A stretch of DNA of 64,000 nt from Chlorobiota bacterium (GTDB lineage Bacteria > Bacteroidota > Ignavibacteria > Kapaibacteriales > UBA961), in NCBI GenBank assembly GCA_014191195.1, contig BJGZ01000006.1, forward strand, positions 101,751-165,750, given 5' to 3'. Each line of letters starts with the position of its first letter. Position 1 is the first letter of the stretch. Under the pieces are notes generated by a model. The model did no database searches. It saw only the letters and a program-made list of their open reading frames with translations, and was not told the origin of the DNA. Position numbers and translations under genes: made by a program. Positions 60,186 to 64,000 of the stretch are shown in pieces.

Positions 60186-61670
60186 ATGTTTGAAGATACT
60201 ACAAAAGAATATTCCTCTCATTTCCCTGAATTACAATATACTACTTGGCCTAGTGGTCAATTGGCATCTATTGCTGGATTTGGTACTTATCGTATTGGCA
60301 GACAAGATCCTGAACATCAAATATCATTAATGAAAGCATTAATGAGTGGTATCAATGTGATTGATACTTCCGCAAATTATTCTGATGGTGAAAGTGAAAG
60401 GGCAATAGGTGAAGTGCTTAAACATATTAAGCATGATATAAAACGCTCTGATTTGATTGTTATTTCTAAGTTAGGCTATATAGAAGGTGAATCATTTACT
60501 AGATCTGAACAAAGAAAAGCAGAGCAAAACCCATATCCAGAAGCCATAGAACTAGAACAAGGATCAGAATATTGCATCCATCCTGAATGTTTGGAAGAAC
60601 AATTAATTGGATCGCTAAAAAGACTTCAAATAGACTATTTGGATGTTTTGCTTATTCATAATCCAGAAATGTTCTTAATGCAAAAACAGCTTTTAGAAGG
60701 TAAATCTCTAGAAGAAATCAGAGATATGTTCTATAAAAAAATTTCAAAAGCATTCGAATGGTTGGAATCCGCTGTTGAAAAAGGGCTTATTCGCTCGTAT
60801 GGGATTTCCTCGAATACATTCCCATTAAGTGCAGATCACCCACATACTTGCTCATTAGAGCAGTGCCTGAATATAGCAGAAAACATCAAAAAAGATCATC
60901 ATTTTCATGTGATTCAATTTCCATTTAATTTGATTGAAACAGAAGCCGCAACAGAGCTTAATCAAGAAGATGAATCATTAACATTGATTGAATATGCCGA
61001 AGCACATGATATAGTTTGCCTTGTAAATAGACCCTTAAATGCAATTCGAAACAATACATTGATACGCTTGACAGATAATGGCTTCCAAGATGGTATTGAT
61101 GAGCAAGCTTTGATTGAAGATATCTATCAAATTGCAATGGCTTCTGATACATTTGTTCGTAATATTGACATTCTACCATATGATCAAAAAGATAGAGATC
61201 TTTTAGTAGATTTTATTACATCTGTAGCCGAATTGCAAACAAAATGGCGAAACTTTTCAAGTATGGAAGAGTGGCACACATATAGAAATATGATGCTATC
61301 TAGTATGGCACTTGGATTATCTGCTATAAATAAATTGCAAGATGAATCCATGATCAAATGGTCTATGAATATGGCCAAACAATTAGCTTCCATTACCAAT
61401 ACTATCAATAGATATAATGTAGTAAAATTCGACAAAATGGCCCAAAGGAATGTGTATATACATTCTGTTTTAGAAAAAGCTTTTCCCGGTAAATTCACCG
61501 GACAACCTTTATCGCAGATTGCTTTTAATGCTGCTAGAACAGTAAAAGGAATTTCTTCTGTTTTGATTGGTGCAAGAAATCAACTTTATATTGATGATGT
61601 CCTAGAAGCTATGCAAAAAAATATACCTGTATTAGATAGAGTAGATTGGATGGGAATGAAGCTTCATTAA
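60186..61670 (+). CDS. Aldo/keto reductase, long form
   Basis: The ATG at 60186 is preferred over the TTG at 60174. The 494-residue protein has an AKR barrel: FGTYRIG, the catalytic-site NVIDTSANYSDGESERAIG (Asp and Tyr), VISKLGY (Lys region), IDYLDVLLIHNPE (His), SYGISSNTF and the C-terminal ISSVLIGARN. It is much longer than the usual 310-330 residues: an insert around residues 100-145 (EQGSEYCIHPECLEEQ region) and a helical block (about 320-440) separate the barrel halves. NADPH-dependent carbonyl reduction is expected, but the substrate is unknown. It stands before dxs with a 72-nt spacer. Confidence 0.85.
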   Translation: MFEDTTKEYSSHFPELQYTTWPSGQLASIAGFGTYRIGRQDPEHQISLMKALMSGINVIDTSANYSDGESERAIGEVLKHIKHDIKRSDLIVISKLGYIEGESFTRSEQRKAEQNPYPEAIELEQGSEYCIHPECLEEQLIGSLKRLQIDYLDVLLIHNPEMFLMQKQLLEGKSLEEIRDMFYKKISKAFEWLESAVEKGLIRSYGISSNTFPLSADHPHTCSLEQCLNIAENIKKDHHFHVIQFPFNLIETEAATELNQEDESLTLIEYAEAHDIVCLVNRPLNAIRNNTLIRLTDNGFQDGIDEQALIEDIYQIAMASDTFVRNIDILPYDQKDRDLLVDFITSVAELQTKWRNFSSMEEWHTYRNMMLSSMALGLSAINKLQDESMIKWSMNMAKQLASITNTINRYNVVKFDKMAQRNVYIHSVLEKAFPGKFTGQPLSQIAFNAARTVKGISSVLIGARNQLYIDDVLEAMQKNIPVLDRVDWMGMKLH

Positions 61671-61742
61671 CTATTTGTGGCAGTTCTACTACTTTTGTTC
61701 TAGTTGCTTCTTTAATAATTTTTTCATTTACAAAGATGTATT

Positions 61743-63659
61743 ATGCCTATATCAGGCCAATTCGATTATAAATATCTTCTGGATATACATTCTCCAGCCG
61801 ATTTACGCGCTTTACCAGAAAGTGCTTTAAAAACTGTTAGTGATGAAGTTCGAGAATATATGATAGATACTATCACTAAAGTTGGTGGACATTTCGGCGC
61901 TGGTCTTGGAGTTGTAGAGCTAACTGTTGCTCTGCATTATGTGTTTAATACTCCAGAAGATAAAATTGTTTTGGATACAGGCCATCAAGGATATCCTCAT
62001 AAAATCATTACTGGAAGAAGAGACGAACTTCATACGATTCGTACTAAAGATGGTTTATCTGGTTTTTTAAAACGTAGTGAAAGCGAATATGATGTTTTTG
62101 GTGCTGGGCATGCTAGTACTAGTATCTCGGCTGCTTTAGGTTTAGCAACTGCAAGAGATATCCTTGGAAAAACTAATAGAGTTGCTGCCATTATTGGTGA
62201 TGGGGCAATGACTGGTGGCATGGTTTATGAAGCAATGAATAATTGTGGTGTGCAAAATCGTGATGTATTGGTTATTCTTAATGATAATAATATGTCTATT
62301 GCACCAAATGTATGGGCATTAAGTAATTACTTTTCGCAGATTTTTGCTACGCCCACAGCTGCCAGATTACGTTCTCATGTTTGGGATATTGCTGGAAAAA
62401 TGGATACAGTTGGCGATAGAATTAGAAAAGTTGCTCATAAATTAGATGATGGTTTAAAGGCACTTCTTACGCCTGGAATGTTATTTGAAGCATTGGGTTT
62501 TAATTATTATGGGCCTATAAATGGACATAATGTTAATAATCTTGTTACTATGCTTCAGAATTTAAAGGATGTAAAAGGCCCAACTTTGTTGCATATCACT
62601 ACACAAAAGGGTAAAGGATATGCACCAGCAGAAAATGACAAACAATTTTTACATGCTATTGGTAAAGTAGATAAAATTACCGGTAAGTCTTTTCCAAAAC
62701 CAGCTCCAACTATGGCTCCTCCTCCTACGTATCAAAAGGTTTTTGGCGATGCAATGACAGAGATATGTGCAGAGAATCCTCGTGTTATTGGAATTACTGC
62801 TGCCATGCCAGATGGTACAGGTTTAGATATCTTAGCTGCTTCTTATCCAGAAAAAGTAATCGATGTAGGAATTGCAGAAAGCCATGCGGTAACTTTTGCT
62901 GCTGGTTTAGCTTGCGAGGGAATTGTTCCAGTTTGTGCTATCTATTCATCTTTTCTTCAAAGAGCATTTGATAATATTGTCCACGATTGTGCATTACAAG
63001 ATTTGCATGTTGTATTTGCTTTAGACCGTTCAGGTTTGGTTGGTGCTGATGGCCCAACACATCACGGTGTTTTAGATATAGGCTATCTTCGCCTGATTCA
63101 AGGTATGATTGTAATGGCCCCAAAAGATGAGCAAGAATTACGAAATATGTTGCATTCAGCTATTTATGATTATACAGATGGTCCTTCTGCTATTCGATAT
63201 CCCCGCGGAAATGCTATTGGGGTGCCACTTAGTAAGCCAATTAGCATTCCCTTAGGAAAATCTGAAACTATCAAAGAAGGTAGTGATATTGCTATTATAG
63301 CTTTTGGTAAAATGGTTCAAGAAAGTATTCTTGCTGCTGCTATCATAGAAAAAGAACAAGGGAAATCTATTCATCTTGTAAATGCTCGATTTGCAAAGCC
63401 CTTAGATGAAAAGATGTTAATAGATATTATGAATAGATTTAAGACAATTATTACAGTAGAAGATGGCCAAATTCAAGGTGGATTTGGTAGCGCCATTGCA
63501 GAATTTGCAGCAGAGCACGGATATCAAGGTAATTTATTATTGCATGGCATACCAGATATCTTTGTAGATCATGGAACGCAAGAAGAACTTTTACAAGAAT
63601 TAAAATTAGATGCTAGAGGTATAGCTGATATCATTTTATCCTCACTTGTTAACAATTAA
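61743..63659 (+). CDS. dxs: 1-Deoxy-D-xylulose-5-phosphate synthase
   Basis: This 638-residue TPP enzyme has HFGAGLGVVELTVALHYVF, DTGHQGYPHKI, the GDGAMTGGMVYEAMNN cofactor-binding motif with an NDNNMSIAPNVWAL segment, and GPINGHNV, DVGIAESHAVTFAAGLA and DRSGLVGADGPTHHG. It makes DXP from pyruvate and glyceraldehyde 3-phosphate, the first step of the MEP isoprenoid pathway and a precursor supply for vitamin B6 and thiamin. PdxJ, which uses DXP, is encoded at 13947. The gene seems monocistronic. Confidence 0.98.
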   Translation: MPISGQFDYKYLLDIHSPADLRALPESALKTVSDEVREYMIDTITKVGGHFGAGLGVVELTVALHYVFNTPEDKIVLDTGHQGYPHKIITGRRDELHTIRTKDGLSGFLKRSESEYDVFGAGHASTSISAALGLATARDILGKTNRVAAIIGDGAMTGGMVYEAMNNCGVQNRDVLVILNDNNMSIAPNVWALSNYFSQIFATPTAARLRSHVWDIAGKMDTVGDRIRKVAHKLDDGLKALLTPGMLFEALGFNYYGPINGHNVNNLVTMLQNLKDVKGPTLLHITTQKGKGYAPAENDKQFLHAIGKVDKITGKSFPKPAPTMAPPPTYQKVFGDAMTEICAENPRVIGITAAMPDGTGLDILAASYPEKVIDVGIAESHAVTFAAGLACEGIVPVCAIYSSFLQRAFDNIVHDCALQDLHVVFALDRSGLVGADGPTHHGVLDIGYLRLIQGMIVMAPKDEQELRNMLHSAIYDYTDGPSAIRYPRGNAIGVPLSKPISIPLGKSETIKEGSDIAIIAFGKMVQESILAAAIIEKEQGKSIHLVNARFAKPLDEKMLIDIMNRFKTIITVEDGQIQGGFGSAIAEFAAEHGYQGNLLLHGIPDIFVDHGTQEELLQELKLDARGIADIILSSLVNN

Positions 63660-63723
63660 AAATAAAGTTTATCTCTAAAGATGTATAAGAATTCGTTTTA
63701 TTAATTATTCTGTTAAAAATACC

Positions 63724-64000
63724 ATGTTCGATAGGTTTAGATTCTGCACTCTAGCAATATTCTGTTGGTTTTTTTTGGCATATAGTCAAAAAGCTACGTC
63801 TCAGGTTCAAGTTCCAAGAACACTAAGCTTACAAGGAGCTCTTACGAATTCCTTTGATTCTAAATTCATGGAAGGATCTCATATCATTAAAGTGGGTATT
63901 TATGAATCAGCATTGGGTGGTTTCCCTTTATTCGAACAAAGAGATACTATTACTTTGGCTACTGGTGGTTTATATACTATTACTTTAGGGCGAGGCGCTG
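63724..64000 (+). CDS. Secreted protein, 3' partial
   Basis: An open frame starts at ATG 63724 and runs off the window, giving 92 residues. It has a signal peptide (TLAIFCWFFLAYSQK, cleavage near AYS or TSQ) and then VPRTLSLQGALTNSF, GSHIIKVGIYESALGG and a GGLYTITLG end. This resembles the N-terminal domain of large Bacteroidota/Chlorobi secreted proteins that often carry tail-fibre-like or S-layer-like repeats later. The rest is outside the window, so no role is given. Confidence 0.75.
   Translation, partial: MFDRFRFCTLAIFCWFFLAYSQKATSQVQVPRTLSLQGALTNSFDSKFMEGSHIIKVGIYESALGGFPLFEQRDTITLATGGLYTITLGRGA

Noticed and set aside
1..64000. CRISPR array, tRNA, rRNA, IS element or prophage
   Set aside because: No regularly spaced repeats, no tRNA-like T-arm, no transposase or phage structural genes were seen on either strand; the Bor-like gene alone is not enough.

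Overview
The window is AT-rich DNA (roughly one third G+C by eye) from a bacterium of the Bacteroidota/Chlorobi (FCB) group. A SusC/SusD pair, a second TonB receptor paired with a DUF4249-type lipoprotein, large secreted proteins with C-terminal type IX secretion (T9SS) sorting domains, choice-of-anchor-D repeats and an Hc1-type histone all point there. The mix recalls Kapabacteria/Ignavibacteria-like lineages, but that placement is inference. I found no tRNA, rRNA, CRISPR array, IS element or prophage.

Positions 1-9172 hold one tight, same-strand accessory locus: SusC (5' end outside the window), SusD, a PhoD-like phosphatase, a PhnX-like phosphonatase, an FAD-dependent aminophosphonate-type oxidoreductase, a PhnZ-like HD diiron oxygenase, a 12-TM-type transporter and a HAD phosphatase. 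Several neighbours overlap or abut. I read it as a phosphonate capture and C-P cleavage island in which a SusCD pump and a periplasmic phosphatase feed two cytoplasmic C-P cleaving activities. This is the most interesting system here.

Positions 9173-13755 hold a Cache-like lipoprotein without an output domain, a TPR-adenylate cyclase with a Fur-like palindrome upstream, a pappalysin-type metalloprotease and a Bor-like lipoprotein, separated by two long non-coding gaps. Positions 13947-22309 hold pdxJ, a TonB receptor/DUF4249 pair, a free DsbD-alpha protein next to a full DsbD, and a porin. Positions 22537-28219 hold a giant S8 protease with a T9SS-type tail and a lipoprotein/LysM pair.

Positions 28321-38749 are mainly housekeeping: phoH, a methyltransferase, a DJ-1/PfpI protein, an isolated nuoF, a DUF6544-type protein, an Hc1-like histone beside RNase E/G, grpE-dnaJ, a ComEA-like HhH protein and a cysteine desulfurase. 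Positions 39015-46384 form an envelope module: a small Cys-rich exported protein, a GldM-like periplasmic protein, two unrecognised outer-membrane barrels and a VWA-OmpA protein. Positions 46401-64000 hold a DUF547-like protein, panC, a 1409-residue IgGFc-binding/ASH/T9SS surface protein, purK, cca, a MEMO-like protein, an NlpC/P60 lipoprotein, hslO, a family 2 glycosyltransferase, a small barrel, an aldo/keto reductase, dxs and the start of another secreted protein.

Transcription units are mostly short and often closed by clear intrinsic terminators. Strong AAGGAG-type ribosome sites occur only before some genes, mainly envelope proteins.
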